Of a stretch of 42,150 bases of DNA, positions 15,349 to 24,965 are shown piece after piece. Numbering within the stretch: the stretch's first letter is position 1; each line of letters starts with the position of its first letter. The notes beneath the pieces were generated by a model. That model was not told the DNA's origin, ran no database searches, and saw only the letters and a program-made list of their open reading frames with translations. The DNA comes from a virus. Location: the IMG/VR virus record IMGVR_UViG_3300012926_000009, positions 1 to 42,150 of that record; one strand, 5' to 3'. Made by a program: the position numbers and the translations under genes.

Positions 15349-15753
15349 ATGAAGATCCTGACGCGGCAAGACATCATCGCCGCCCAGGACATCGAAACCG
15401 AAACCGTCGAGGTCCCGGAATGGGGCGGCGCGGTGATCGTGCGGATGATGTCCGGTGCGGAACGCGGTCGATTCGTTCAATCCTCCACCACAGTGCGACC
15501 TGATGGTGGGCGCGAAACTGATCTGGTGAACATACAATCGCGGCTCGTCGTTATGTGCGCCGTAGACGAGCAGGGCAATCTGCTATTTGGCGAGGATGAG
15601 GTTGACCATTTAGCGAAGAAGTCCGCAACAGCGATCGGACGCGTCTTCACCGTGGCGCAGCGGCTCAATGGTCTCGCATCCGACGATGTAGGAGCGGCAG
15701 CAAAAAACTCCGCGCCCGGCCCGAACGGCGCTTCGCCTTCCGTCTCGCCCTAG
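15349..15753 (+). CDS. Tail assembly chaperone gpG-like
   Basis: A 134-aa chaperone that coats the tape measure protein during tail assembly, then leaves. N-terminal KILTRQDIIAAQDIETETVE, VPEWGGAVIVRMMSGAERGR and VMCAVDEQGNLLFGEDEVDH are typical of this class. Near codon 118 the reading frame meets A AAA AAC, where a fraction of ribosomes should shift -1 into the downstream frame. The unshifted product ends in a low-complexity Pro/Ser tail, as expected for sequence constrained by another frame. Confidence 0.88.
   Translation: MKILTRQDIIAAQDIETETVEVPEWGGAVIVRMMSGAERGRFVQSSTTVRPDGGRETDLVNIQSRLVVMCAVDEQGNLLFGEDEVDHLAKKSATAIGRVFTVAQRLNGLASDDVGAAAKNSAPGPNGASPSVSP
15702..15708 (+). promoter_or_regulatory. 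-1 programmed frameshift slippery site
   Basis: The heptamer A AAA AAC is read in the gpG frame as GCA AAA AAC, a perfect X XXY YYZ site. After a -1 shift the next codon is CTC at 15708, and that frame stays open through the downstream gene, giving a predicted gpGT fusion of about 237 aa. This copies the lambda G/GT arrangement, where the two products are made at a fixed ratio. Confidence 0.9.
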
Positions 15754-16061
15754 CGCTCGGGATGACGGTGAGCGAACTGCTGGCGCGCATCAGCAGCGCC
15801 GAGCTGACCGAATGGATGGCATTCGATGCCATCGATCCATTCGGCGAGCAGCGCGCTGATCTTCGGACCGGGATCCTCGCTGCGGTCACGGCGAATCATT
15901 CCTTTGCACCTCCGACTGAGCCGCGGCGCCCATCGGACTATATGCTGTTCAGCGAGAAGCCAGGAGATGATGACGGCATTCTGCTAGCCGATCCAGTAGA
16001 GCAGGCGCGACTGATAAAGCAGCTCATCGATCCTCGTCCCGGTACATCATATCGAGCATGA
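15708..16061 (+). CDS. gpT-like extension of gpGT (made by frameshift)
   Basis: C-terminal T domain of the GT tail assembly chaperone. In the -1 frame it reads LRARPERRFAFRLALALG then MTVSELLARISSAELTEWMA, matching DUF4035-type minor tail T domains. An internal ATG at 15762 could start a 99-aa protein, but the region from 15708 to 15762 encodes the conserved RFAFRLALALGM segment, so the fusion is the natural product. The C-terminus ends just before the tape measure gene. Confidence 0.85.
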   Translation, partial: LRARPERRFAFRLALALGMTVSELLARISSAELTEWMAFDAIDPFGEQRADLRTGILAAVTANHSFAPPTEPRRPSDYMLFSEKPGDDDGILLADPVEQARLIKQLIDPRPGTSYRA

Positions 16062-16072
16062 AGGACGCATAG

Positions 16073-18583
16073 ATGGCATCCTCGCTTGGCTCACTCGTCG
16101 TTGACATTTCTGCCAATGTAGCCAAGTTTTCGGCGGATATGACTGCGGTCCGCAAAAGCGCAGAGGATAGCGCGCAGCGGATGGACAGCGCATTCAAGTC
16201 GGTTGTCGGGACACTCAAGACAATCGGCGAGGCCCTCGCAATAGCCGAAGGCTTCAATATTCTAAAAGATCATATCGAAGCAGCAATCGAAGCCGCTGCC
16301 GGCCTCGAAAATCTCGCCGCGCGCACAGGTGCAACCGTCGAGGGCCTGTCGTCATTAGCTGCGGTCGCGCGCCTATCAGGCACGGATACGGAAACGCTTG
16401 CCACCGGCATAACCAAGCTTGATAAATCAATCTCGGCGCTTAACGCGGATAGCCCGAAGTCGGTTGCTGCTTTCAAAGCGATCGGCTTGTCCGCGCGTGA
16501 TTTCATCGGCTTGTCCGCTGATCAGGCGTTCCAAAAGGTCGCAGTCGCCCTTGGTGGTTATGCAGATGGCATCGAAAAGAGCGCCGCGCTACAACTCATC
16601 TTCGGCAAAGGTGGGACGCAGCTAGCTGCAACATTGCGCGATACGGCCGAGGCCGGCGACTTGGTTGCGGTCGTCACAGGCAAGCAGGCGCACGAAGCGG
16701 AGCAATACGAAAAGACGCTGCGGCAATTGCAGCTCGCGACCGAAAGTGTCTTTCGGCAAATCGGCCTCGCGGTCCTCCCCACCATGCAAGCCTTTGCGTC
16801 GGCGATGCTGGAGGCGGCGCGCGGTGCTGATGGTTTGAGCGGAAGCGTTAAAGAACTGTCGGCTGATGGCTCTATAAATGCATGGGCTGAAGGTGCGGCG
16901 AAAACGGTCGCTTTCGTAGTCGATGCATTTCAAGGACTGTCGCGCGTCATATCGCTCATCGGCCATAGCCTCGGAGCTACCGCCGCGCAGGCGGTAGCGC
17001 TTGTTCACGGCGACTTCGCGGCGATTGCGGAAATAGAGCGAGCGGATAAAGAGTATGGAGAGAGTCTCGTCAACAAGCCGCTATTTTCTGACATCTTGGC
17101 GCGGAAATTAGAAGATGCACGGCGAGCGGCAGCACAGCAAGGACCACCCGCCTTTCTCGCGGCCAAACCGACGATAGTCGGGGCCACGGCCGGTGGCGAT
17201 GACAAGTCAGTTCTGGATCAGCAACTCAAGACCTTGCAGGCGTTCATCACGTCAGAGAATGATTTGCTCAAGACGCGTGACGCACAACTTAAACGGCTGT
17301 ACGACGACAATCGGCTGTCGATCAATGATTACTTCAGTGGCTTGCGCGCTTCGCAAGATAACCATCTCGGGACGGTGACGGCCTATTACAGCGCCGAAAT
17401 CGCGGCTGTCGAAAAATATATAGCCAGCGCTGAAACGAAGAAGGAAAAGGAATCCGGAGAACTAAAGATACTGGAACTGCAAGCGCAACTCAGCCGCGCT
17501 GTGCAGGCTGAGGGCGCCGCACTGGCGAAGATCACCGATGACGATGCAAAAGCAGTCGAGGGCTACACCGATAAACTGATGCATCTGAACGCGCAATTAT
17601 TGATTCAGCAAGGGCGTACGGAGGAGGCGGCGAGGATTCAGCTAGAAGCCTCGGATCGCGTGTTCAGGGCGCGATTGATCAAAGAAGGGAACATCACAGG
17701 ATTGGGTCAACTGGGTCAAGTGGAAGGATTCGAGGTCGCGCAGAAGCGGCTGAACGATCTTCGCAGCGAGGCCGCAACGATCGAAGAAAACCTGAATACG
17801 CAGATCGGTTATGTGAATCTAGCCGTTAAGACTGGACAAATCGGCGAATTGGACGGCCTCGCGCGGATCGATGCAGCAAGGCGTGCGCAAATCGATCAGC
17901 TCGAAAGAATTGCTGACGAGCAAATCCGTATTGCGAAGACCGTTGATGATGGTGGCCGGTCGGTCGCTGCGGCGGAAGCCTTCAAACTCAAGATCGATGA
18001 ACTCGCTGCCTCGACTGATGCACTTGGGAAGAAATTGACGGACATATTCGAAACTGCATTCGCCGACAACTTCGCCAAAGTAATCGATGGGACAGAATCC
18101 GTGCGACAGGCCTTCAGCAACATGGTCAATTCGATCTTCAGCGAGCTGTCGAAGCTTGCCGCCCATGACATTGCGGAGAAAATCTTCGGCGGTGGGGCAA
18201 ACGCGGGTGGTGGCGCAGGGCTATTTGGTGCGCTTGCTGGCCTGCTAGGAGGAGGCGGGAATGGGTTGTCGGCAGGGCAAGCCGGGCCTCCCGCTAATCT
18301 GGCCGGAGGGGGAGGATTCTTCGGCTTTCTTGGTTCTATTTTCGGCGGTGGCAAGCAGGGCGGCGGCGACGTGAGCGGTAGCAGTGCCTATCTGGTCGGA
18401 GAGCGCGGCCCAGAGTTATTCATGCCAGGGCGTAGCGGCAGCATTGCGTCAGCCGGCAGCTTTGGCTCTATGGTGGTTCATGTGCACATGCCAGCCGGGC
18501 AGCCAGTGACGCGCGAATCGATGGCTTTGACCGGCGCCGCGGTGGCCAGGGCGATTGCAGTCTCTCACAGGCGCAATAACTGA
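16073..18583 (+). CDS. Tape measure protein
   Basis: An 836-aa protein that sets tail length and is ejected ahead of DNA. N-terminus: GSLVVDISANVAKFSADMTA, then long helical stretches (residues about 30-300 and 380-640) with LENLAARTGATVEGLSSLAA, a motif common in phage tape measures. The C-terminal 120 residues turn glycine-rich (about 700-760) and end with YLVGERGPELFMPGRSGSI, a signature of these proteins. By the rule of about 0.15 nm per residue, the tail would be roughly 125 nm. It has a ribosome binding site AAGGA. Confidence 0.92.
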   Translation: MASSLGSLVVDISANVAKFSADMTAVRKSAEDSAQRMDSAFKSVVGTLKTIGEALAIAEGFNILKDHIEAAIEAAAGLENLAARTGATVEGLSSLAAVARLSGTDTETLATGITKLDKSISALNADSPKSVAAFKAIGLSARDFIGLSADQAFQKVAVALGGYADGIEKSAALQLIFGKGGTQLAATLRDTAEAGDLVAVVTGKQAHEAEQYEKTLRQLQLATESVFRQIGLAVLPTMQAFASAMLEAARGADGLSGSVKELSADGSINAWAEGAAKTVAFVVDAFQGLSRVISLIGHSLGATAAQAVALVHGDFAAIAEIERADKEYGESLVNKPLFSDILARKLEDARRAAAQQGPPAFLAAKPTIVGATAGGDDKSVLDQQLKTLQAFITSENDLLKTRDAQLKRLYDDNRLSINDYFSGLRASQDNHLGTVTAYYSAEIAAVEKYIASAETKKEKESGELKILELQAQLSRAVQAEGAALAKITDDDAKAVEGYTDKLMHLNAQLLIQQGRTEEAARIQLEASDRVFRARLIKEGNITGLGQLGQVEGFEVAQKRLNDLRSEAATIEENLNTQIGYVNLAVKTGQIGELDGLARIDAARRAQIDQLERIADEQIRIAKTVDDGGRSVAAAEAFKLKIDELAASTDALGKKLTDIFETAFADNFAKVIDGTESVRQAFSNMVNSIFSELSKLAAHDIAEKIFGGGANAGGGAGLFGALAGLLGGGGNGLSAGQAGPPANLAGGGGFFGFLGSIFGGGKQGGGDVSGSSAYLVGERGPELFMPGRSGSIASAGSFGSMVVHVHMPAGQPVTRESMALTGAAVARAIAVSHRRNN

Positions 18584-19215
18584 TGGCGTTCATCGAGACT
18601 CCGCGCTTCCCGGAGGCCATCGCCTTTCACGCGCAAGGCGGCCCCGGCTATGCAACGGTCGTCATTAGCCTTCGTTCCGGCTTCGAGCAGCGGCTCAGCC
18701 AATGGGCCTACGGGCGTATGACGTGGGATGTGGGCCAGGTCGTGAAGACCTTGACTGAATATGGGCCGCTGATTGCCTACTTCCGCGCGATGAATGGCAA
18801 GACGCACGGATTCCGCTTCAAGGATTTCAGCGACTTCACCGATTCGATGGCTGGTGGCACGGGCGTGCTCGGGCTCTCCGGCGTTGGCGATGGCGTGACT
18901 ACCATCTTCCAGATGGTGAAGAATTACGCGACCGGCGCGCTGACAGATCAGCGTCTGATCCGCAAGCCCATTTCCGGGACGTGTGCCTTCTTCGATGCCG
19001 GCTCGCCCGTGTCGCCGACGGTCGATTACACGACTGGTCTCGTGACGTTCGGTGGGGCGCCCACTATGGCTCACGCTCTAACTTGGACTGGTCAATTTGA
19101 TGTGCCGGTCCGCTTCGATATCGACGATATGAAATACGAAATAGTAGATCGCGTTCCGGGCGGAGATTTGCTGATCCGCTGGCCGACCATTCCGATCATC
19201 GAGCTGCGCATATGA
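18583..19215 (+). CDS. DUF2460 distal-tail protein (GTA gp12-like)
   Basis: A 210-aa protein, first of a baseplate set shared with gene transfer agents. IETPRFPEAIAFHAQGGPGY, FEQRLSQWAYGRMTWDVGQ, AYFRAMNGKTHGFRFKDFSD, and the C-terminal VPVRFDIDDM are diagnostic of DUF2460. It should form the ring that attaches the hub to the tail tube. It begins within the tape measure stop (TGATG), and its own stop overlaps the next ATG. Confidence 0.92.
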   Translation: MAFIETPRFPEAIAFHAQGGPGYATVVISLRSGFEQRLSQWAYGRMTWDVGQVVKTLTEYGPLIAYFRAMNGKTHGFRFKDFSDFTDSMAGGTGVLGLSGVGDGVTTIFQMVKNYATGALTDQRLIRKPISGTCAFFDAGSPVSPTVDYTTGLVTFGGAPTMAHALTWTGQFDVPVRFDIDDMKYEIVDRVPGGDLLIRWPTIPIIELRI

Positions 19216-20093
19216 AGACTATTTCTGCTGGCCTGCTCGCCGATCTACAAGCCGAGGTGCTGACGCTGAACACGTGCCTCGCGATCACCCGCACCGACGG
19301 CGCCGCGTTCTACTTCACGGACTGCGACCAGCCAATTGTCTTCGGCGGCCACACCTACGATCCGACCGAAGGCTACTCGCCGACGCAGATGCAAAGTTCG
19401 GGCGACATGACGGTGGATCACGTCGAGGTCGTTGCCTATCTGCAAGCGGGCGTCTTCACCGAGGCCGATCTGATGGCCGGCAAGTGGGACGATGCGCAGT
19501 TCAGGATGTTCATGGTCAACCGCAAGAATCTCTCGCATGGTGCCTATGAGATGCGCAGCGGCGTGATCGGACAAGTGACAGTGACCAGTCCGAGCCAGTA
19601 TCAGGCAGAGCTGCGCGGGCTGAATCAGTATTTGCAAAAGCAGATTGGCGACGTGATCACACCGGCCTGCCGCTGGGATCTTGGCTCGACTTCGCTCACC
19701 GGCCCGCCCGGCAATCGCGGTCTATGCAATGTCAATCTGGTGCCTCTCACAGTAACCGGCGTCGCAGTAACATCGATAGCCAGTAACCAGAATTTCACCG
19801 CGTCGAGTCTGGCGCAGGCAGCCGACTATTTCGGTAACGGCAAGCTCACCTGGACCAGTGGACTGAACATCGGCCGCTCGATGGACGTGCAGGCGCACGG
19901 GGCCGGTGGCGTTCTTGTGCTGCAACTGCCTATGCTGAACAATGTGCAGGTCGGGGACCTGTTCACTATTGTCCCTGGCTGCCGCAAGCGCTTCACGCAG
20001 GATTGCGTCAACAAATTTTCGAACGGCATCAATCACGGCGGCTTTAACCGTCTGCCTGGCCTCGATAAGATGTTGCGCCCCGGAGGCGTATGA
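19212..20093 (+). CDS. DUF2163 tail hub protein (GTA gp13-like)
   Basis: A 293-aa hub protein. Family text: CLAITRTDGAAFYFTDCDQP, SSGDMTVDHVEV, YEMRSGVIGQVTVTSPSQYQ, AELRGLNQYLQKQIGDVITP. The C-terminal part has four cysteines (about 153, 172, 257 and 265: PACRWDLG, RGLCNV, PGCRKRFTQDC) followed by FNGINHGGF-like text. In lambda gpL-like and GTA hub proteins a comparable set of four cysteines binds an iron-sulfur cluster, so this one probably does too. Length is normal. Confidence 0.92.
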   Translation: MKTISAGLLADLQAEVLTLNTCLAITRTDGAAFYFTDCDQPIVFGGHTYDPTEGYSPTQMQSSGDMTVDHVEVVAYLQAGVFTEADLMAGKWDDAQFRMFMVNRKNLSHGAYEMRSGVIGQVTVTSPSQYQAELRGLNQYLQKQIGDVITPACRWDLGSTSLTGPPGNRGLCNVNLVPLTVTGVAVTSIASNQNFTASSLAQAADYFGNGKLTWTSGLNIGRSMDVQAHGAGGVLVLQLPMLNNVQVGDLFTIVPGCRKRFTQDCVNKFSNGINHGGFNRLPGLDKMLRPGGV

Positions 20094-20524
20094 GCGTCAC
20101 GCGCGCCCAGGTCGTCGCGCAGGCGCGCACATATATCGGGACGCGCTGGCAGCATCAGGGCAGGCTTAAAGGCGTCGGTGTCGATTGCGCCGGCCTGATC
20201 ATCGGGGTCGCGCGCGAGCTCGGATTGGCCGATGTGGACTTCGCCAACTATTCACGGCACCCGGACGGCACGAGCTTGCGGCACGTGTGCGGTATGCACA
20301 TGCGAAGAGTACCGCTGCATCTGGTCAAGCCGGCTGATGTGCTGATGCTGACATTCACCACTGATCCGGAACACCTGGCCATTGTCGGAGAGCTTGAGGG
20401 CCACCGTACGATCATTCATGCCTACGCATCAGCTCGCAAGGTCGTCGAGAACAATCTGGATTCTCTGTGGTTGAGCCGCATCCGCGGGGCCTATCGCATG
20501 CCAGGGGTCGAAGATGGCCGATAA
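20090..20524 (+). CDS. NlpC/P60 tail peptidase (GTA gp14-like)
   Basis: A 144-aa cysteine peptidase that likely opens peptidoglycan locally at the tail tip or forms part of the plug. The catalytic Cys is in GVDCAGLIIG (about residue 33), the His in EHLAIVGEL (about 95), and IIHAYASARKVVE follows. It starts with TRAQVVAQARTYIGTRWQHQ, the family N-terminus. Gene order between hub and tip protein is exactly as in GTAs. Confidence 0.92.
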   Translation: MSVTRAQVVAQARTYIGTRWQHQGRLKGVGVDCAGLIIGVARELGLADVDFANYSRHPDGTSLRHVCGMHMRRVPLHLVKPADVLMLTFTTDPEHLAIVGELEGHRTIIHAYASARKVVENNLDSLWLSRIRGAYRMPGVEDGR

Positions 20525-23500
20525 AGTTCTCGCAATAGCGGGCGCTGTCATCGGCTATTACATCCCCGGCGTAGGTCCGGCGCTGGGCTTTGCGATTGGC
20601 AGTCTTGCCGGCGCCGCTCTTTTCCCGCCAAAGATCGATGGGCCGCACACTCGCAATCTGGCCTCGATGAATGGCTCGTATGGCGCCATGTTGCCGATTC
20701 TGTATGGCACCGACCGAGTTACCGGGTCACTGATCGATGAGGATCCGGCCGGAATCCAGGAGGTAGGCAGCACGCAAGGCGGCAAGGGCGGCCCATCGGT
20801 CACGACGTTCGCCTATTACGGCTGGTTTGCGGTGGCGCTGTGCGAGGGGCCTATAACAGGAATCCGAAAGATATGGGCGAATCGCATTTTGATCTATGAC
20901 GTCAGCTCCACGGCGAGCGGCGGCACCATTGCAAACTCAAACACATTCGCTGCCAATTACTTGACTGTCTATCTGGGCACGACGACGCAGAATCAGGACC
21001 CGACGATGCAGAGCTGGCACGGCGCAGGCAATGTCTCGGCCTATCGAGGCACAGCTTACCTCGTGTTCCGCGGGTTACCGCTAGCGAACTTTGCCAATAT
21101 GAAGCCGTCGATCGAAGCCGAAGTGGTCACGGTCGCGGCAGTTACTACCCCGATCACCAAACTTTGGGAAAACGACTCGACCTCGTTCCCTCTTTATCCA
21201 GGCGGGTCGACCACTGGGAAATTCGTCGGCATTCCTACAGGTATCAGCGGCTCTCAGGTCAGGATCTACGATCGCAACGCCTTCTTGGTAGGAGGCGGCA
21301 CGGCTGGCAATGACGGCAATACCTATATTTTGGCACTCTCCAATGGCTCGGTGCAGGCCCCAGTAACGCCAAATTCATTCGAATCCGCCATTCAGACGAA
21401 CAATCTCGCAGTCGGCGGCCCGCCTAAATTCGGTGATGCCGGCACTTATTACGCTGGCCTCATCATGCCGCACGCCGCTGGCAATTGCGGGGTGTACTCA
21501 ACTGGCATAGGAGCAACCGACGTAATTTTGCAGAGCCCGACGCGCTCCGGGATTCTAGGCACTGGACCCGCGATGTGGGTCGAGGATTATGCGACCGGAA
21601 CACTTCAAACAGATGTTATCGCCAGCCTTAGCACACCGCCAGGATTAGTTGGCACGTGGAGGCTATACGCTGTTTTTCCTTGCGCCGATTGGCAGCACGT
21701 GTGCGCCGTCACGTATGACGGCACCAATACGAACGCCTGGCTGCACATCCTTTCGGTCGGCTCTGATTACTCGGTTGCCGAGATCGCGAGGTATAACTTC
21801 TATGCTGCCCACGGCGCGGATGCATTCGCTCAAGTCAGCGGATTTTTCAACAGTAACGGCTATACAGCGTCGAGCACTTGGAACAGCGCGATGCTTGAGT
21901 CAAACCTCTCAGCGGTCTGGCTCACCGGATCTGGCGGAGCTAATATTTTATATAGGTTCGCTATCAGCGGTGGCATCGTTACAACGCCGCAGAATTTTGG
22001 ATCACCGTTCACTGGAGCATTCGGCGCCAATACAGCAATGTTCGCCGACAATGGCTTGTGCCTCATCACGGATTTCACCCACTACGCCCTCTTTTCCGTC
22101 ACCAGCTCGAGCGGACAAATAACGCTCTCGGACATCGTGAGTGGCATCTGCCAGCGAGTCGGCCTGCAGACCGGCCAATTGAACGTCACTGGCCTGACGG
22201 ATCAGGTGTATGGATTCAAGCTCGATCGACAGATGACAGCGCGCGCCGCGATTGAAGCAATCACGCCGGCCTGGTGGTTCGATGGAGTCGAATCCGATGG
22301 GCAATTGAAATTCGTTCACCGCTCGGCCGCGCCGCTTGCGACCATCACGCTCGACGACATGGGAGCGGATACGAGCGGCAAGAACAACGCGAGCCCGCTG
22401 CAATTCGTGCGCGGCAGTGAGATGGAATTGCCATCGCAGCTCAATCTCACCTACTACGCCGTGGGCGCCGACTATCAGCCAGGCGTTCAATACGCGCGAC
22501 GCTTGATCGGACTCGAATCGAACAATATCCAGTCGATCGACACCGCGGCAGTCATGGACGATACGCAGGCCGCTGTCGCCGCTGCCATCATCATGTGGGA
22601 TACGATCGCCGGCCGCGTCTCGTTCAAGTTCTCGACGTCCTATAAATGGGCGCAGTACGAACCGACCGATATTCTCACCATCCAGACTAACAACGAATCG
22701 TACCTAGCGCGTTGCACACGCAAGACCGAGGGCGCCGGGAAGATCGACTGGGAATTCACCGCCTGCGCGCCCGTCTACACGCAATCGGCTCTAGGCGGTG
22801 CGATCAGCTCCGGGCAAATAGTCGGCGGCGCCTCGCCCACTACCGCGATCATCATGGACATCCCGCCGCTGCGCGATCCGGATGGCGCGGCAGATAACCT
22901 GTACGTCGCGATGTACGGCGAAACCGGCTGGCCTGGAGGCACGCTCTACAAATCTTCTGACGGCGGCGTCACGTTCGTTGCAGGCGTCTCGATGGGCACG
23001 CTCGCCACAGTCGGACGTGCGACGACGACGCTCGGGGCCGCGGCCGTTGGCGGCAACATGTTCGACGAGGGCAATACCGTCACGATTACGATTCTTTCCG
23101 GCCAGACGCTATCGAGCACGAGCGAGCTATCTGTGCTCAATGGTGCCAACGTCGCTCTGCTCGGCAAAGAGATATTCCAGTTCAAGAATGCCGTGCTGAC
23201 CGGCACCGACACCTACGTGCTGTCCGGCTTGCTGCGTGGTCGCTTCGGAACGGAAGGCTTCACGCATTCGGTCGGCGAGTCATTTGTGCTGCTCAGCTCG
23301 CCAGGCGTGATCGCGATCCAGGCCGCGCCTACATCGGACATCGGACAGCCGCGCATCTACGACGCAGTGACGCAGGGGCAGCCGCTCCCGACCGGTCAGC
23401 AGCAGACAATCACCGAGCAGGCCAATACGCTCGTCTGCTTCTCGCCCGTGCATTTGAATGCGGGCGGCGCAGGCTATTACAACGATATCGTTTTGACATG

Positions 23501-24494
23501 GATCCGTCGCAACCGGATTAACTGGCAATGGCTGCCGCTGGTCGACGTGCCGATGTCGGAAGCGAGCGAAGCCTATCTCGTGTCGATCTTCAGCGGTGCG
23601 AGCGTCGTTCGTACCATCAGCGTGAGCGGCGCCGGAGTGCATACCGCGACCTATACGCTTGCGCAGCAAATAACGGACTTCGGCGGTAGCGGTCTAACGA
23701 GCATCACGTTCGGCGTTCAGCAGATATCGGCGATCACCGGGCCTGGCGTGATGGCGAAAGCCACCATTGCATTAGCGCCTCAGCCGTACGTCCCGGTCAC
23801 GTACACAAAGACGATGACGGCAACGCAAGCTTCGACTGCTTCTTTGTCAGCCGGATTTATCACGCCTAAGGTGATGACGGCGACGCAGGCGAGCAGTGCG
23901 ACTCTCTCAACCACATTTATCAGCGGCAGCGGTACGACTTGGGATCCAGCAAAGACTCAATCAAATAACTCGCTTTCCAACGCAAATCTCACATTGTCCT
24001 CGACAGCGGGTGGCGCTAATTCGACACACGGCACGCAGAGTACTACCTCGCATGCTAATTCGTCAGGCAAATACTATGTGGAATTTACGGTGGATGCTTC
24101 TCACGCTGGAGCGCCTTTCCAGAATGAGATTGGGGTCGGTATCTGTGATTCGGCTTGTGCTGGTGTGCTTTCTTCGGCGGTTAATTGGACATGTGGAGGT
24201 TGGGACGGTGGATATTTGCTTCTCAACGGGGGTGTTAACTCATCTGGAACTGGCACCTACGGCAGCGGGGACGTAATCGGCCTCGCGATTGACATGAGTG
24301 GATCTAGCCCGAGCGTAAGTTGGTATAAAAACAATGTTCTTTTGACCACGGCGAGCTCAGTATCCGGTACAGGACCGTGGTTCATCTTTGGTTGGGCTAT
24401 TTCGGCAACTGGAACTAATGCACAATTGACCGCGAATTTCGGCGCGACTGCGTTCACGTACACACCACCGGCCGGATACACCGGAGGATGGTAA
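20514..24494 (+). CDS. Tail tip / host-recognition protein with SPRY-like C-terminus
   Basis: A 1326-aa protein in the place of GTA gp15 or lambda gpJ. N-terminus (IAGAVIGYYIPGVGPALGFA, PILYGTDRVTGSLIDEDPAG, YGWFAVALCEGPITGIRKIW) and LSDIVSGICQRVGLQTGQLN at about 535-560 are typical of this tail protein class. Residues about 220-530 are an additional beta-rich insertion with repeated FxG and WxHV-type strands. Residues about 1099-1135 hold two TMTATQAS units like those of the 7522-8595 protein. Residues about 1143-1326 resemble a SPRY domain: KYYVEFTVDASHAG, GDVIGLAIDMSG, SWYKNNVLLTT, TANFGATAFTYTPPAGYTGG. The C-terminus probably touches the receptor. Confidence 0.88.
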   Translation: MADKVLAIAGAVIGYYIPGVGPALGFAIGSLAGAALFPPKIDGPHTRNLASMNGSYGAMLPILYGTDRVTGSLIDEDPAGIQEVGSTQGGKGGPSVTTFAYYGWFAVALCEGPITGIRKIWANRILIYDVSSTASGGTIANSNTFAANYLTVYLGTTTQNQDPTMQSWHGAGNVSAYRGTAYLVFRGLPLANFANMKPSIEAEVVTVAAVTTPITKLWENDSTSFPLYPGGSTTGKFVGIPTGISGSQVRIYDRNAFLVGGGTAGNDGNTYILALSNGSVQAPVTPNSFESAIQTNNLAVGGPPKFGDAGTYYAGLIMPHAAGNCGVYSTGIGATDVILQSPTRSGILGTGPAMWVEDYATGTLQTDVIASLSTPPGLVGTWRLYAVFPCADWQHVCAVTYDGTNTNAWLHILSVGSDYSVAEIARYNFYAAHGADAFAQVSGFFNSNGYTASSTWNSAMLESNLSAVWLTGSGGANILYRFAISGGIVTTPQNFGSPFTGAFGANTAMFADNGLCLITDFTHYALFSVTSSSGQITLSDIVSGICQRVGLQTGQLNVTGLTDQVYGFKLDRQMTARAAIEAITPAWWFDGVESDGQLKFVHRSAAPLATITLDDMGADTSGKNNASPLQFVRGSEMELPSQLNLTYYAVGADYQPGVQYARRLIGLESNNIQSIDTAAVMDDTQAAVAAAIIMWDTIAGRVSFKFSTSYKWAQYEPTDILTIQTNNESYLARCTRKTEGAGKIDWEFTACAPVYTQSALGGAISSGQIVGGASPTTAIIMDIPPLRDPDGAADNLYVAMYGETGWPGGTLYKSSDGGVTFVAGVSMGTLATVGRATTTLGAAAVGGNMFDEGNTVTITILSGQTLSSTSELSVLNGANVALLGKEIFQFKNAVLTGTDTYVLSGLLRGRFGTEGFTHSVGESFVLLSSPGVIAIQAAPTSDIGQPRIYDAVTQGQPLPTGQQQTITEQANTLVCFSPVHLNAGGAGYYNDIVLTWIRRNRINWQWLPLVDVPMSEASEAYLVSIFSGASVVRTISVSGAGVHTATYTLAQQITDFGGSGLTSITFGVQQISAITGPGVMAKATIALAPQPYVPVTYTKTMTATQASTASLSAGFITPKVMTATQASSATLSTTFISGSGTTWDPAKTQSNNSLSNANLTLSSTAGGANSTHGTQSTTSHANSSGKYYVEFTVDASHAGAPFQNEIGVGICDSACAGVLSSAVNWTCGGWDGGYLLLNGGVNSSGTGTYGSGDVIGLAIDMSGSSPSVSWYKNNVLLTTASSVSGTGPWFIFGWAISATGTNAQLTANFGATAFTYTPPAGYTGGW

Positions 24495-24503
24495 GGAGCG
24501 ACC

Positions 24504-24890
24504 ATGGCAGACGGCCCGACCAGCATTCTCGACCAGATCGACACGGCGCAATCGCAAAAAGAGGTCACCGCCAACGCGGCCGACGATGCCGAATCGCCCG
24601 GATCATTTTGCGGCAGACACGCGAGCGCCTGCGTGGGACTCACATGGGCCTACTACGGCGGTCCATATCGCGACGGCAGCAACGTAACGCAGCGGCTTGC
24701 AAACGGCACCATCGCGATGACAGCCAGCACGGTGAACTACGTCGAGTTCAACAAGACAACGGGGCTTGTCACCACGAACACGAGCGCCTACACGTCGGGA
24801 CGCATGCCGATGGCGCGGGTCACCACCGGAGTCTCGAGCATCACGAGCTGGCTGGATGATCGCATTGCCACGTTTGCCACGACGCCATAG
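24504..24890 (+). CDS. Fibre-associated tail protein
   Basis: A 128-aa protein with an excellent ribosome binding site (AAGGAG). ESPGSFCGRHASACVGLTWA and YYGGPYRDGSNVTQRLANGT, then TVNYVEFNKTTGLVTTNTSA, resemble small fibre-tip or fibre-attachment proteins found directly after tip genes in many siphophages. Probable virion protein at the distal tail. No enzymatic motif. Confidence 0.7.
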   Translation: MADGPTSILDQIDTAQSQKEVTANAADDAESPGSFCGRHASACVGLTWAYYGGPYRDGSNVTQRLANGTIAMTASTVNYVEFNKTTGLVTTNTSAYTSGRMPMARVTTGVSSITSWLDDRIATFATTP

Positions 24891-24965
24891 CGCTTTTCGA
24901 ACGATCTGCGAGTGCTAGCCGGCGTAGTTTTCAAGCTTGCGGCGTTTCCCCAGGAGCCCTCAGAT

